Assembly (NCBI RefSeq): GCF_026642255.1
Contig: NZ_CP113264.1
Location: forward strand, 1,736,001-1,800,000
Length of the DNA: 64,000 nucleotides
DNA from: Streptomonospora nanhaiensis
Lineage (GTDB): Bacteria; Actinomycetota; Actinomycetes; Streptosporangiales; Streptosporangiaceae
Reading direction: 5' to 3'
The notes under the pieces were generated by a model that was given only the letters and a program-made list of their open reading frames with translations, was not told where the DNA came from and did no database searches. The number at the start of each line of letters is the position of its first letter. The stretch's first letter is position 1. The translations under genes and the position numbers were made by a program. Positions 8,181 to 17,307 of the stretch are shown in pieces.

Positions 8181-9482
8181 GTGCGCACCACGCCGGCGGC
8201 GACCGGGGGGAAGGACGGGGAGGGGGCGGCGCCCGGGGCCGCGGGGACGCCAGGGGGCTCCCGCCGGCGGTGGCGGGACGCGGTGGTGGACGCCCTCCTG
8301 TTCGCCACCGCCTTCCTGTGGTGGCTGAACGTCTCCGCCGGCTACTTCGCCGGGCACCTCATCGGCCTGTCGCACCACGTGCCGGAGTGGCTCTTCGTGC
8401 CCGACGCGGTCGCCGGGGCGGTCGGCTGCCTGGTGCTCCTCCTGCGCCGCAGGCGCCCCCTCGCCGTGGCCCTGGTCCTGTGCGTACTGGCGGCTTTCTC
8501 CAACTCGGTCACCGCCGCCCTGGTCGTCGGCCTCGTGGGCCTCGCGATCCGCCGCCCCTGGCAGCAGGCGGCGTGGGCGGTGGCGCTGACCATGCTCCTG
8601 GGCCTGCCCTGGCTCGTCACCGTGCCGCCCGGACGGGTCGAGAGCGTCCTCTCCGTCGCGCTCGCGGCCTCCCTCGTCACGGGCAGCGTCGGCTGGGGTG
8701 TCGCCATCCGCGCCCGCCGCCAGCTGGTGGAGCGCCTGCGGGCCGACGTCCGGCACGAACGCGCGGACCGGGAGCGGCGGCTGGAGGACGCCCGCTCCGA
8801 GGAGCGGCGCCGTATCGCCAGGGAGATGCACGACGTGGTCGCGCACCGCATGTCCCTGCTGTCGGTGCACGCCGGAGCCCTCGCCTACAGGACAGAACGG
8901 GCCGAGGCGGGCGCCGCCGCGCCGCTGGAGGCCGCGGAGCTCGGTGCCGCGGTCCGGGTCATCCGGGACAACGCGCACCGCGCCCTGGAGGAGCTCAGCG
9001 GGGTCCTGGAGGTCCTGCGCTCCACGGACACACTGCCGGGCGGGGCGGACGACCACGCCGGCACCGCCGCGCCCGCGACGGGGCTCGCCGACACCGGGCG
9101 GCTGGTCGGGGAGGCGGTCGCCGCGGGGCAGCGGGTGGGGTGGGAGCTCGACGTCCCCGCAGGGGCCGAGCCGGGGGGACAGGTGTCGCGCACCGTCTAC
9201 CGGGTGGTGCAGGAGGGGCTGACCAACACGCGCAAGCACGCCCCGGGGGCCAGGGTGGGCGTGCGGGTGGCCGGCGGCCCGGGGCGGGGCGTGGAGGTGT
9301 CGGTGACCAGCGCGCTGCCGGTCGGGGTGGTCTCCGGCGAGATCCCGGGCGCGGGCGCGGGCCTGACGGGGCTGACAGAGCGGGTCGCGCTGGAGGGCGG
9401 CGAGCTGTTCCACGGAGCGGAGGACGGGGTCTTCCGCCTGTCCGCGACCCTGCCGTGGCCGGAACCCCCGGAGGTGCCATAG
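8181..9482 (+). CDS. Sensor histidine kinase, NarL/DesK class
   Basis: A 433-residue two-component sensor. The N-terminal third has about five hydrophobic spans (for example LLFATAFLWWLNVSAGYF) followed by a short coiled linker. The HisKA_3 dimerisation motif RRRIAREMHDVVAHRMS carries the phospho-accepting His. The ATPase domain shows the N-box VVQEGLTNTRKHA and the G-rich GAGLTGLTERVALEGG. GTG at 8181 is used, preceded by GGGAGGG; longer frames would enter the neighbouring ABC gene. The stop overlaps the start of the response regulator (TAGTG), so the two are co-translated. Confidence 0.92.
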   Translation: MRTTPAATGGKDGEGAAPGAAGTPGGSRRRWRDAVVDALLFATAFLWWLNVSAGYFAGHLIGLSHHVPEWLFVPDAVAGAVGCLVLLLRRRRPLAVALVLCVLAAFSNSVTAALVVGLVGLAIRRPWQQAAWAVALTMLLGLPWLVTVPPGRVESVLSVALAASLVTGSVGWGVAIRARRQLVERLRADVRHERADRERRLEDARSEERRRIAREMHDVVAHRMSLLSVHAGALAYRTERAEAGAAAPLEAAELGAAVRVIRDNAHRALEELSGVLEVLRSTDTLPGGADDHAGTAAPATGLADTGRLVGEAVAAGQRVGWELDVPAGAEPGGQVSRTVYRVVQEGLTNTRKHAPGARVGVRVAGGPGRGVEVSVTSALPVGVVSGEIPGAGAGLTGLTERVALEGGELFHGAEDGVFRLSATLPWPEPPEVP

Positions 9483-10189
9483 TGGTCGCCGTGCCTACCG
9501 ACCCCGTGCGCGTACTCCTCGTCGACGACGACCCCCTGGTGCGCGCGGGGCTGCGGATCATGCTCTCCGGAGACGACCGCATCGAGGTCGTGGGCGGGGC
9601 GGGCGACGGCTCCGAGGTCGCCGCGGCCGTCGCCGAGCACCGCCCCGACGTGGTGCTGATGGACGTGCGCATGCCCGGCGTGGACGGGATCACCGCCACC
9701 GAGGGCCTGCGCGGCGGAGCATCGGGCGGGGAAGGCGCACGGCCCCAGGTCATCGTCCTGACCACGTTCGACGCAGACGCCACGGTGGTGCGGGCCCTGC
9801 GGGCGGGCGCCGCCGGATACCTGCTCAAGCACACCGAGCCCGAGCGCATCGTGGAGTCGGTGCTCCGCGCCGCGGCCGGCGAGCCCGTGCTCTCGCCGGG
9901 CGTGGCCCGCGCGCTGATGGACCGGGTGGCCGGGGAGGACCCGGCCGAGCGCTCCGAGGCGCCCACCCGCAGGGAGCGGGCACGGCGGAGGCTGGAGCTG
10001 CTCACCGAACGGGAGCGGGAGGTCGCCGAGGCCGTGACCGCGGGACTGTCCAACGCGGAGATCGCGGAACGCCTGTACATGTCCATGGGGACGGTGAAGT
10101 CCCACGTGTCCAGCGCGCTCGCGAAGCTGGACCTGACCGGCCGCGTGCAGCTGGCCCTGCTCACCCACGACGCGCGGTCGGAGGACTGA
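9482..10189 (+). CDS. Response regulator, NarL/LuxR family
   Basis: A 235-residue regulator partnered with the kinase upstream. The receiver domain has the acidic pair in LLVDDDPLVRAGL, the phosphorylatable Asp in VVLMDVRMPGVDG, and the conserved Lys in LLKHTEPERI. The C-terminal LuxR-type HTH is LTEREREVAEAVTAGLSNAE followed by GTVKSHVS. GTG at 9482 overlaps the kinase stop; GTG at 9491 is an alternative. The likely target is the divergent ABC exporter, its own operon, or both. Confidence 0.93.
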   Translation: MVAVPTDPVRVLLVDDDPLVRAGLRIMLSGDDRIEVVGGAGDGSEVAAAVAEHRPDVVLMDVRMPGVDGITATEGLRGGASGGEGARPQVIVLTTFDADATVVRALRAGAAGYLLKHTEPERIVESVLRAAAGEPVLSPGVARALMDRVAGEDPAERSEAPTRRERARRRLELLTEREREVAEAVTAGLSNAEIAERLYMSMGTVKSHVSSALAKLDLTGRVQLALLTHDARSED

Positions 10190-10557
10190 CCGGCGCGCGC
10201 CGGGCACGGCGGGGCGGGCAGGCCCCGGGACCCCCCTGTTCCCAGCAAACCGCACGCCGCCCCGGGGCGCCGGACGGTTCCCGGGCCTGTGGACGGCGCG
10301 TCGACGCCGCGGGGCGGGCGTGCCCGCTCGTGGCCCCGGTCGCCGCCCCCGCTCGCGTCGGTCGCGGGCATCGCCACGCGGCCCCGCCGTCGTCGGTTGC
10401 CCCGCGGTCCCGCCGCCGCCGTCGGCGGCCCCGCGCGTGCCCGGGGCAGGGGCGAACTCGTGGACCCGCCAGGCCACCCTCCCGACTGCCCCGGGCGTGC
10501 CCCGGCGCGGAACGCCCGCCCGTCCCGCCGCTCCGCCGCCCGCGGGGCCGGCCGGGC
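10190..10557. other. Convergent intergenic region
   Basis: These 368 bp are extremely G/C-rich and lie between the 3' ends of the response regulator and the TetR gene. Long frames pass through on both strands, but none has a ribosome site, a sensible codon pattern or a recognisable domain. I see no gene. Several short G/C inverted repeats could act as terminators. Confidence 0.5.
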
Positions 10558-11145
10558 TCAGTCCCGGGCGGCCGCGACCAGGGCCCGCGCGAGGCGGTCC
10601 GCCTCGCCGCCCTCGGGGAAGGGGGTGCCGGTGGCCAGACGGACCAGGACCGCCCCGGACAGCAGGTCGGCGACCAGCGGGGCGCGGTCGGGGTCGGAGA
10701 CCTCCCCGCGTGCGGCGGCGCGGGCGAGGACCTCCCGGACCAGGGTCGTCCGCTGCTCCAGGAGCGAGCGCAGGACCGCGGCGCCCTCCCCGTCCCGGAG
10801 GGCGTCGGAGAGCGCGTGCCGGGCCAGGGCCTGGAGCGGAGTCCCGCCGAACACCCCCTGGACGACGCCGACCGCTGCGGTGAGGTCGCCCTCCAGCGAC
10901 CCGGTGTCGGGCACCTCCATCCGGTCGGCGCCGACCTGTCCGGCGACGGCCGCCACCAGGTCCCGCTTGGTCGGGTAGCGCCGGAACACACTCGTGCGCC
11001 CGACCCCCGCCCGGGCCGCCACCTCGTCGAAGGTCAGCCCGAACCCGCGCTCCACCAGCAGTTCCAGCGCCGCGGCGCGGATCGCCTCGTCCACGGCCGG
11101 ATCGGGACGGCGGCCGCCCCTGGCCCCATTTCCCGCGGTGCCCAT
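10558..11145 (-). CDS. TetR/AcrR family transcriptional regulator
   Basis: A 195-residue repressor. The TetR HTH spans about residues 17-63, with VAARAGVGRTSVFRRYPTKR as recognition region. The C-terminal domain resembles those regulators that control efflux or oxygenase genes, but the ligand is unknown. It is divergent from the FAD monooxygenase at 11265, and the shared 119-bp region holds a strong promoter and a perfect inverted repeat (11204-11226). Control of the monooxygenase is therefore likely. Confidence 0.9.
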   Translation of the reverse strand: MGTAGNGARGGRRPDPAVDEAIRAAALELLVERGFGLTFDEVAARAGVGRTSVFRRYPTKRDLVAAVAGQVGADRMEVPDTGSLEGDLTAAVGVVQGVFGGTPLQALARHALSDALRDGEGAAVLRSLLEQRTTLVREVLARAAARGEVSDPDRAPLVADLLSGAVLVRLATGTPFPEGGEADRLARALVAAARD

Positions 11146-11163
11146 GATGCTTCCTCCCGGGCC

Positions 11164-11226
11164 TTGACAGCAGTAGGGGTACTCGTAGTATCGGTACTCG
11201 GAGTTCCGGTACCCAGAGTACCGGAA
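11164..11226 (+). promoter_or_regulatory. Promoter and TetR operator for the monooxygenase
   Basis: A -35 TTGACA at 11164-11169 and a -10 TAGTAT at 11186-11191, 16 bp apart, read toward the monooxygenase. Just downstream lies TTCCGGTAC-CCAGA-GTACCGGAA at 11204-11226, an inverted repeat with perfect 9-bp arms. The motif GGTACTC is repeated around 11178-11199. A repressor on this site would block transcription start. Confidence 0.8.
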
Positions 11227-11264
11227 GAGGCGTACCAGCCGCCGCGCCCCCGAGGAGCACAGCC

Positions 11265-12758
11265 ATGAGCGTCACCATCGTCGGAGCGGGGCCCACCGGC
11301 CTCATGCTCGCCGGAGACCTGGCCGAGGCCGGGATCGACGTCCGGGTCCTGGAGAAGCGCGCCCGGGAGACCGGCCCGACCCGCGGGTTCGCCGTCCACG
11401 CCCGCGCCCTCGAACTGCTCGACGTGCGGGGGCTCGCCGACACCCTCGTCGCCCAGGGCTTCCCCGTCCCCGAGGTGCGCGTCGCCTTCGGCGACGGCCG
11501 CGGCCTCACCCTCGACATGCGCCACCCCGAGAGCCGCTTCCCGTTCGTCCTCGTGGTCCGGCAGGGCCGTACCGAGGCCCTCCTCCGGCAGCGGGCCGAA
11601 CGGCTCGGCGTGCCCGTGGTCCGGGGCGCCGAGGTCACCGGGCTCGCCCAGGACGAGGACGGCGTCGACCTCGCCGTCCGCACCGCCGACGGCGAGCGCA
11701 CCGAACGGGCCGACCGCGTCGTCGGGACGGACGGCGCGCACAGCACCGTCCGGGAACTCCTGGGGGTGCGGTTCGGCGGCCACGGCTACGACACGCGCAT
11801 CCTGCTCGCCGACGTCCGGCTCAGGCGGGAACTGCCGCCGGCGGTCAACCCGTTCGTCGGACCCGACGGCGTCGCCCTCCTCCCGCCCTACGGCGACGGC
11901 TGGTACCGCGCCACCGTCTGGGACCGCGCCCGCCAGGACGCCCCGCCGGGCGGACCGGTCGACGCGGAGGAGGTCGCCGAGTCCCTCCGGAGACTCTCCG
12001 GCGGTGTCCTGGACGTCGCGGAGGTGCGCTGGTCGGCGCGCCTCCTCAGCGAACGCCGACAGGCGAGGGACTACCGCGTCGGCAGGGTCCTGCTCGCCGG
12101 GGACGCCGCGCACGTCCACTCGCCCATGGGCGCCATGGGCACGAGCACCGGCCTCCAGGACGCGGCCAACCTCTCCTGGAAGCTCGCGGCCGTCGAGAAG
12201 GGGTGGGCCCCCGCCTGGCTCCTCGACTCCTACGAGGCCGAGCGCCACCGGGCCGGCCGCGCCACCCTCCGCCTCAGCGACATGATCCTGCGCGCGGCCG
12301 TCGCCCCGGCGCCCGTGCGAGCGGTGCGCTCCCGGGTGGTTCCGGCGCTGGCCGGCGTCCACGCGTTCGCGGACAGGGTCCGCCTGCGGCTCGCGGGGCT
12401 CGGCCACTCCTACGAGCTCCCCGACGGCCTCACCGTCTCCGACACCACGGGCACGCGCGTGGACGACCTGCCGCTCACCGTCGGGGACCGGCCCGCGCGG
12501 CTGTACGAGCTGATGGACGGCGTCCGCTTCACCCTGCTCGACGCCTCCCCCGACGGCGCCGCGGCCGAGGCGGCCCTGCCCTGGGCGGACCGGGTCCGGA
12601 TCCTGCGGGTCCGGGGCGACCTGCCCGGCGGGGCGCAGGTCCTCCTGGTGCGCCCCGACGGCTACGCCGCGTGGGACGACGCGCACCCCGACGCGGAGGA
12701 GGAGCGGACCGTGCTCCGGCAGTGGGCCGGAGCGGAGGCGGGCGGGCCGCGGCCCTGA
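11265..12758 (+). CDS. FAD-dependent aromatic monooxygenase (PheA/TfdB type)
   Basis: A 497-residue class A flavoprotein monooxygenase using NAD(P)H and O2 to hydroxylate an aromatic or polyketide-like substrate. The dinucleotide fold is IVGAGPTGLMLAGDL at the N-terminus, the DG motif is VVGTDGAHSTVRELLG near residue 165, and the GD motif is VLLAGDAAHVHSPMGAMG near residue 290. The C-terminal thioredoxin-like tail of this family is present but without an obvious CxxC. This family includes tetracycline- and rifampicin-inactivating enzymes, so a drug-modifying role under the divergent TetR is plausible; a catabolic role is equally possible. Confidence 0.9.
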   Translation: MSVTIVGAGPTGLMLAGDLAEAGIDVRVLEKRARETGPTRGFAVHARALELLDVRGLADTLVAQGFPVPEVRVAFGDGRGLTLDMRHPESRFPFVLVVRQGRTEALLRQRAERLGVPVVRGAEVTGLAQDEDGVDLAVRTADGERTERADRVVGTDGAHSTVRELLGVRFGGHGYDTRILLADVRLRRELPPAVNPFVGPDGVALLPPYGDGWYRATVWDRARQDAPPGGPVDAEEVAESLRRLSGGVLDVAEVRWSARLLSERRQARDYRVGRVLLAGDAAHVHSPMGAMGTSTGLQDAANLSWKLAAVEKGWAPAWLLDSYEAERHRAGRATLRLSDMILRAAVAPAPVRAVRSRVVPALAGVHAFADRVRLRLAGLGHSYELPDGLTVSDTTGTRVDDLPLTVGDRPARLYELMDGVRFTLLDASPDGAAAEAALPWADRVRILRVRGDLPGGAQVLLVRPDGYAAWDDAHPDAEEERTVLRQWAGAEAGGPRP

Positions 12759-13321
12759 GCCGGCGGTCGGACCCGTGCCGGCGGACGCCGGAACGCGACG
12801 CCCCGGCCCGCCACCGGGCCGGCCGTCGCCACCGCGTACGCCCACCGGAGCGGTTCCGGCCCCCTGCCCCGGCCAGGGGCGCCGACACCGCCGCCGACAG
12901 GCCGTAGCGGGCCGCGAACGCGCACGGCGACGGCCGCGTGCCCTTCGACCCCGGCAGGGCCGTCCCGGGGAACGACCCGGGTGCGCCCGCCGTCGCCGCG
13001 GCGGACAGCGGGGGCCGGCCACGGGCCGCTCCGGACCGCCGGGGACGGGGAGGCCGCGTCGCCCGGAGAATTCGTCGGTACGGCCTCACTTCCCGGGCGC
13101 CTGTGAACGCCAAGAAAAGTAGCGGCTCCGGCCACGAAAGGAGGAACCGTAAAAAGGCGACCTCCGATATCACAGGACACTTTTCCCACCAAGGATGAAC
13201 AGGGGCGGAAAACGGTCCGGGGCCGCTCCGCCGCCGGGGGCGTTGGTAGCTTTGACCCCAGTGCACCCGTGACGCCCCGCCCCGTCCGGGGAGGGGCGAC
13301 CGACGAGGAAGGCGGTCCCCC
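12759..13321. other. Intergenic region
   Basis: These 563 bp hold no gene I can support. The first 320 bp are very G/C-rich. A locally A/T-richer stretch at about 13100-13200 probably contains the promoter of the downstream AhpD-like gene. A 31-codon frame at 13103-13198 was considered and not accepted because it has no family resemblance or convincing ribosome site. Confidence 0.4.
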
Positions 13322-13768
13322 GTGGCCAGGACGCGTGTGATCTGGGCGAAGAAGCTCCCGGAGGTCTACAGCAAGCTGGACGAGATCGACAAGGTCATCG
13401 CCGGTCACCTGGAGGGAAGCCTCCTGGAGCTGGTGAAGCTGCGCTCCTCGGTGATCAACGGCTGCTCCTTCTGTGTCGACCTGCACACCCGGGTCGCCCT
13501 CAAGCAGGGGGAGACCCAGCGGCGGCTGTTCCTCGTCTCCGCCTGGTACGAGGCGGGGGCCGTCTTCACCGACGCGGAGCGGGCCGCCCTCGCGCTCACC
13601 GACGAGATGACCCGCCTGGGCGAGCACGGGGTGTCCGACGAGACCTACGACGCCGCCGCCGAGCACTTCGACGACCAGCAGCTGGCCGCGCTCATGTCCG
13701 CGATCGCGATGATCAACCTGTACAACCGGCTCGCGGTCACCAGCCACCTGCACCCGCCCGCGAACTGA
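13322..13768 (+). CDS. Carboxymuconolactone decarboxylase / AhpD-like protein
   Basis: A 148-residue all-helical protein of the CMD/AhpD family. The redox motif is in INGCSFCVDLH: a CxxC three residues before His, with an upstream Glu, which is the AhpD-type proton relay. It is likely a peroxide-linked or thiol reductase rather than a decarboxylase. It ends with the SAIAMINLYNRLAV helix typical of the family. GTG at 13322 is the start, behind a GAGGAAGG site. It is monocistronic, followed by a 40-bp perfect palindrome. Confidence 0.88.
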   Translation: MARTRVIWAKKLPEVYSKLDEIDKVIAGHLEGSLLELVKLRSSVINGCSFCVDLHTRVALKQGETQRRLFLVSAWYEAGAVFTDAERAALALTDEMTRLGEHGVSDETYDAAAEHFDDQQLAALMSAIAMINLYNRLAVTSHLHPPAN

Positions 13769-13801
13769 CCGGGCGGAGGGCACGGGCCGAGGGCCCCGGC
13801 C

Positions 13802-13841
13802 GCGCGGTCCGGGCCCTTCCGCGGAAGGGCCCGGACCGCGC
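13802..13841. terminator. 40-bp perfect palindrome, probable terminator
   Basis: A perfect palindrome with 5' half GCGCGGTCCGGGCCCTTCCG at 13802-13821, following the AhpD-like gene by 33 bp. It would form an extremely stable stem with almost no loop. No U-tract follows. Termination is the simplest reading. Confidence 0.65.
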
Positions 13842-14036
13842 CCGAACCCCCTCTCGCTCCGCTTCCACCTGCGCATTTCCCGCACTCCCGGCCGTGTCGC
13901 CCGGGACGGAACGGCCTTTTCATCCGCGCTGTTATCGGAAAAACAAAGGGCGAAGGAGAATATCCGCGCGGCAGGGGAAATGATAAAGTCCGGCGTGTTT
14001 CAGGTCACAGTGTCAGGACGACCGCCAGGAGCACGC

Positions 14037-15857
14037 ATGCCCCCCACTGTCCCCACCGACCGAACCCTTCCGAGCCTGCTCGCGCGCACCGCGGCCGAGC
14101 ACCCCGAAGCGCCCGCGCTGTCCTGGCGCGGAACCGGAACCGGAGCCCCGGCCGGATCCCCCGGGTGGTCCACGCTCACCTGGTCCCAGGTCCGCGACCG
14201 GGTCGGCGAGCTCACCGAGGGCTTCGCCGCCCACGGCGTCGAACCCGGCGACCACGTCCTGCTGATGATGGGCAACCGGCCGGAGCACTGGCTCTGCGAC
14301 CTCGCCGTGGTCCACGCGGGCGCCGTCCCCACCTCCGTCTACAACACCGCCGCGCCGGAACAGGTGGCCCACATCGTCCGGCACAGCCGGGCCCGGCTCG
14401 CGGTGGTCGAGAGCGCCGCGACCGCGGCCGCCTGGGAGCACCTGGTCGCCGACCCCGACACGCCCCTGGCGACCCTGGTCGTGGTCGAGGGGGCCGACAC
14501 CGGGCGCGGCCACACCGCCTACGGGGACCTGCTCGGAGCCCCGGCCGGCGCCGCGTTCGGCCGGTGGCGGGACCTGGCCCCCGACGACCTGCTCACCGTC
14601 CTCTACACGTCGGGGACGACCGGGGACCCGAAGGGCGTGGCGATCACCCACAGCGGCATGCTCGCCAACGCCGCCGCCGTGGACGCGGTCGTGGACCTGC
14701 CGGAGTTCCCCGACCACATCTGCTACCTCCCGCTGGCCCACATCGCCGAGCGGGTCCTCGGCATCTACCTCCCGGTGCTGCGCGCCTCCCACGTGTGGAT
14801 GTGCCCGGACCCGGGGGACGTGGTGGGCGTCCTCCGGGCGGTGCGCCCGCCCCAGTTCTTCGGCGTCCCGCGGGTGTGGGAGAAGCTGGCGTCGGCCCTG
14901 CGGGCGGGGATCGCCCGGCTGCCGGCGGAGGGGCGCGCCGCGGTGGAGGCGGCGATGGCCGTCGCCACCGAGCACGCGGAGGTGCGGGAGCGGGGCGGTC
15001 GGGTGCCCGCCGAACTCCAGGAGCGCTTCGACGAGGCCAGGGCACAGGTCTTCCGGCCCCTGCTGGCCGGGGTCGGCCTGGACCGGGTCGCCTGGGCGTC
15101 GAGCGCGTCGGCGCCCATGCCGATGGACGTCGTGCGGTTCTGGGCGGGCCTGGGGATCCTGGTCATGGACGCCTGGGGGCTGACCGAGTCCGTGGGCGTG
15201 GCCACGGCCAACGCCCCCTCCTCGGGGTTCCGGCTGGGTTCGGTGGGCCGCCCCATCGACAGTGTGGAGCTGCGCCTCGCCGACGACGGCGAGATCCTGC
15301 TGCGGGGGGAGTCGGTGTTCGGCGGCTACCTGGGGCCGGACGGGCGGATCCTGCCCGCCGCCGACGCCGACGGGTGGTTCGCCACCGGCGACGTGGGGCG
15401 CCTGGACGAGGACGGCTACCTGTGGATCACCGACCGCAAGAAGGAGCTGATCGTCACCTCCAACGGCAAGAACATCTCGCCGGCCCTCGTGGAGAACACG
15501 CTGAAGGAGCACCCGCTGATCGGCCAGGCGTACGCCCACGGCGACCGGCGGCCCTACCTCGTGGCGCTGCTCGTGCTGGACCGCGAGACGGCTCCGGTGT
15601 GGGCCGAGGCGCGGGGCATCGACACCGGCGGGGACTGGGAGGCGCTGGCCGCCCACCCGGAGGTGGCGGCGGAGCTGGGGCGCGCGGTCGAGGCGGCCAA
15701 CAGGCGGCTCAACCGGGCCGAGCAGGTCAAGGCCCACAGGTCGCTCGCCGAGGAGTGGGGGCCGGACACCGGTGAGCTGACGCCGTCGCTCAAGCTCCGG
15801 CGGCGGGTCGTCCGGGAGAGGTACGGTGACGCGCTGGCGGCGCTGTACGGGGACTGA
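14037..15857 (+). CDS. Long-chain fatty-acid-CoA ligase (AMP-binding)
   Basis: A 606-residue adenylate-forming enzyme that activates fatty acids to acyl-CoA with ATP. The AMP-binding motif LYTSGTTGDPKGVAITHS lies near residue 190, the family motif with AWGLTE near residue 380, YLWITDRKKELIVTSNGKNI near residue 470, and the C-terminal catalytic-Lys region with PSLKLRRRVV. The ATG at 14037 has GGAG at 14028-14031; an upstream in-frame ATG at 13980 lacks a site. About 70 bp of A/T-rich DNA (13915-13990) forms the likely promoter. It is a single-gene unit. Confidence 0.93.
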   Translation: MPPTVPTDRTLPSLLARTAAEHPEAPALSWRGTGTGAPAGSPGWSTLTWSQVRDRVGELTEGFAAHGVEPGDHVLLMMGNRPEHWLCDLAVVHAGAVPTSVYNTAAPEQVAHIVRHSRARLAVVESAATAAAWEHLVADPDTPLATLVVVEGADTGRGHTAYGDLLGAPAGAAFGRWRDLAPDDLLTVLYTSGTTGDPKGVAITHSGMLANAAAVDAVVDLPEFPDHICYLPLAHIAERVLGIYLPVLRASHVWMCPDPGDVVGVLRAVRPPQFFGVPRVWEKLASALRAGIARLPAEGRAAVEAAMAVATEHAEVRERGGRVPAELQERFDEARAQVFRPLLAGVGLDRVAWASSASAPMPMDVVRFWAGLGILVMDAWGLTESVGVATANAPSSGFRLGSVGRPIDSVELRLADDGEILLRGESVFGGYLGPDGRILPAADADGWFATGDVGRLDEDGYLWITDRKKELIVTSNGKNISPALVENTLKEHPLIGQAYAHGDRRPYLVALLVLDRETAPVWAEARGIDTGGDWEALAAHPEVAAELGRAVEAANRRLNRAEQVKAHRSLAEEWGPDTGELTPSLKLRRRVVRERYGDALAALYGD

Positions 15858-16007
15858 GCCGGCGGGCGCGCCCCGGGCCGCGCGCCCTCCCGGGGCCGAC
15901 CGCTCCCCGGGGGTCGCGCCCGGGAGCGTGTGCCCGCCTCCTCCGGCAGCGGGCGCGGACGCGCGGAACCGCCCCCGTCCGCGGAACGGGGGCGGTCGCG
16001 GCCGAGG

Positions 16008-16517
16008 TCAGGAGCCCTGGCCCGTGGTCTGCTGCCCGCCGGTGCGCTGCTCCGGCGAACGCGTCGGGCGCGGCGCCTCGTGGGACGCCCGGTAGCCGCT
16101 GCGGTAGACGGCCTCGTCGGACTGCGGGGACGCGTCCCCCGCCCGGGTCGGCCAGCCCGCGGTCAGCCCGTAGATCACCAGGATGTCCACGGCGATGGCC
16201 ACCATCGACCACAGGGGCATGGCCACCACGAAGGCCAGCTGCGCGAGGGCGTTCAGGGAGGCGAGGACGATGCCGAACACCCGCGCCCAGGTGCGGCCGG
16301 ACAGCACGGCGACGCCTGCGGCGACCATGACCGCGCCCCACAGCCCGAGCAGGACGCCCCAGGACCCGTACTCGAGGAAGAGCATGTCCGTGCCCGTGGC
16401 GATGTAGAAGTCGGGGGAGAACAGCGCCACCATCCCCTGGATGATGTTGACCGCCCCGATGACGATCAAGAGTGTGGCGACGAAGAACTGCCAGCCGTTG
16501 GCTGCCTCTGTCCGCAT
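16008..16517 (-). CDS. Four-span membrane protein (DUF7144-like)
   Basis: A 169-residue integral membrane protein with four predicted hydrophobic helices between about residues 8 and 128, opening with WQFFVATLLIVIGAVNIIQG. The C-terminal 40 residues are polar and probably cytoplasmic. Its pattern of a first helix starting near residue 8, LEYGSWGVLLGLWG, and WARVFGIVLASLNALAQL is that of the actinobacterial DUF7144 family, whose function is unknown. It stands alone between a convergent ligase gene and a divergent ArsR operon. Confidence 0.75.
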   Translation of the reverse strand: MRTEAANGWQFFVATLLIVIGAVNIIQGMVALFSPDFYIATGTDMLFLEYGSWGVLLGLWGAVMVAAGVAVLSGRTWARVFGIVLASLNALAQLAFVVAMPLWSMVAIAVDILVIYGLTAGWPTRAGDASPQSDEAVYRSGYRASHEAPRPTRSPEQRTGGQQTTGQGS

Positions 16518-16770
16518 GTCGGCTCCTCACCGGCCGCCCGGGCGCCCGGGGTGGTGCCTGTCCGGGCAGGGGCGGCCCCTCGGGTGTCCCTGGCGTGTGC
16601 GCGGGTCGCGCGCCGCCCCTCCATGATCAGCCCCTGCCGGTCATCGGTATCTCACTGTTCGTACCCGATAGGGCAAATCTCCCGTGTCGCCGAGGGGTGG
16701 GGCCGGACGCGTTCCGTACGGGGGTAAGATGGTTTTTACGTAGTTACGGAATTTCGAATTACCTGGGGGC

Positions 16771-17307
16771 GTGGTGGACCGAACGACCGAGCAGCGTCTG
16801 GCCGACCTGGAGGCCCGGGTCGCCGAACTGGAGGGCCGGGCCGAGGCGGCGCCCGCGCCGCCCGGGGGAGGCGGGGGCACGGAAGGGGCGCCCGGGGGAG
16901 CGTTCTTCGCCCTGGAGGCGCTCCGGGGGCACGCCGCGGGGCGGGGGGCCGTGGTCTTCGCCGGCATCGTCCGGGACGGGGACGGCGAGGACGCGATCGA
17001 GTGGCAGCAGGGCCTGCCCGTGGACCGGCTGGCCGGGGCCGACTGGTCCCGCGCGGCCGCCGTCCTCGACGCCCTGGGCCACCCCGTCCGGCTCCACCTG
17101 CTGCACGCGGTCTGGGAGGGCACGGGGACCGTGGCCGGCCTGGCCGAGCTCTCCGGCTTCGGTACCACCGGCCAGATCTACCACCACGTCAACCTGCTCG
17201 TGGCGGCCGGGTGGCTCACCACCGTCCGGCGCGGGCACTACATCGTCCCCCCGGAGCGGGTCGTCCCCCTGCTGGCCGTCCTCACCGCCGCGGGCGGTGC
17301 CTCCTGA
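16771..17307 (+). CDS. ArsR-like winged-helix regulator with coiled-coil N-terminus
   Basis: A 178-residue protein. Residues about 5-28 form a heptad-like coiled coil (RLADLEARVAELEGRAE), followed by a Gly/Pro linker. The C-terminal half is an ArsR-type winged helix with LDALGHPVRLHLLHAVWEG and TTGQIYHHVNLLVAAGWL. The DNA-binding wing contains VRRGHYIVPPERV. No metal-binding Cys pair is visible, so it is not a classical metal sensor. GTG at 16771 follows a conspicuously A/T-rich patch (16728-16762), probably its promoter. It heads an operon with a serine hydrolase and a small membrane protein. Confidence 0.8.
   Translation: MVDRTTEQRLADLEARVAELEGRAEAAPAPPGGGGGTEGAPGGAFFALEALRGHAAGRGAVVFAGIVRDGDGEDAIEWQQGLPVDRLAGADWSRAAAVLDALGHPVRLHLLHAVWEGTGTVAGLAELSGFGTTGQIYHHVNLLVAAGWLTTVRRGHYIVPPERVVPLLAVLTAAGGAS

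Noticed and set aside
10190-10557. Long frames in the convergent gap after the response regulator
   Set aside because: Residue composition is Arg/Pro/Gly repeats, with no start signal or domain.
13103-13198. 31-codon basic peptide frame
   Set aside because: No convincing ribosome site, no family and atypical third positions; it lies in the A/T-richer promoter patch of the next gene.
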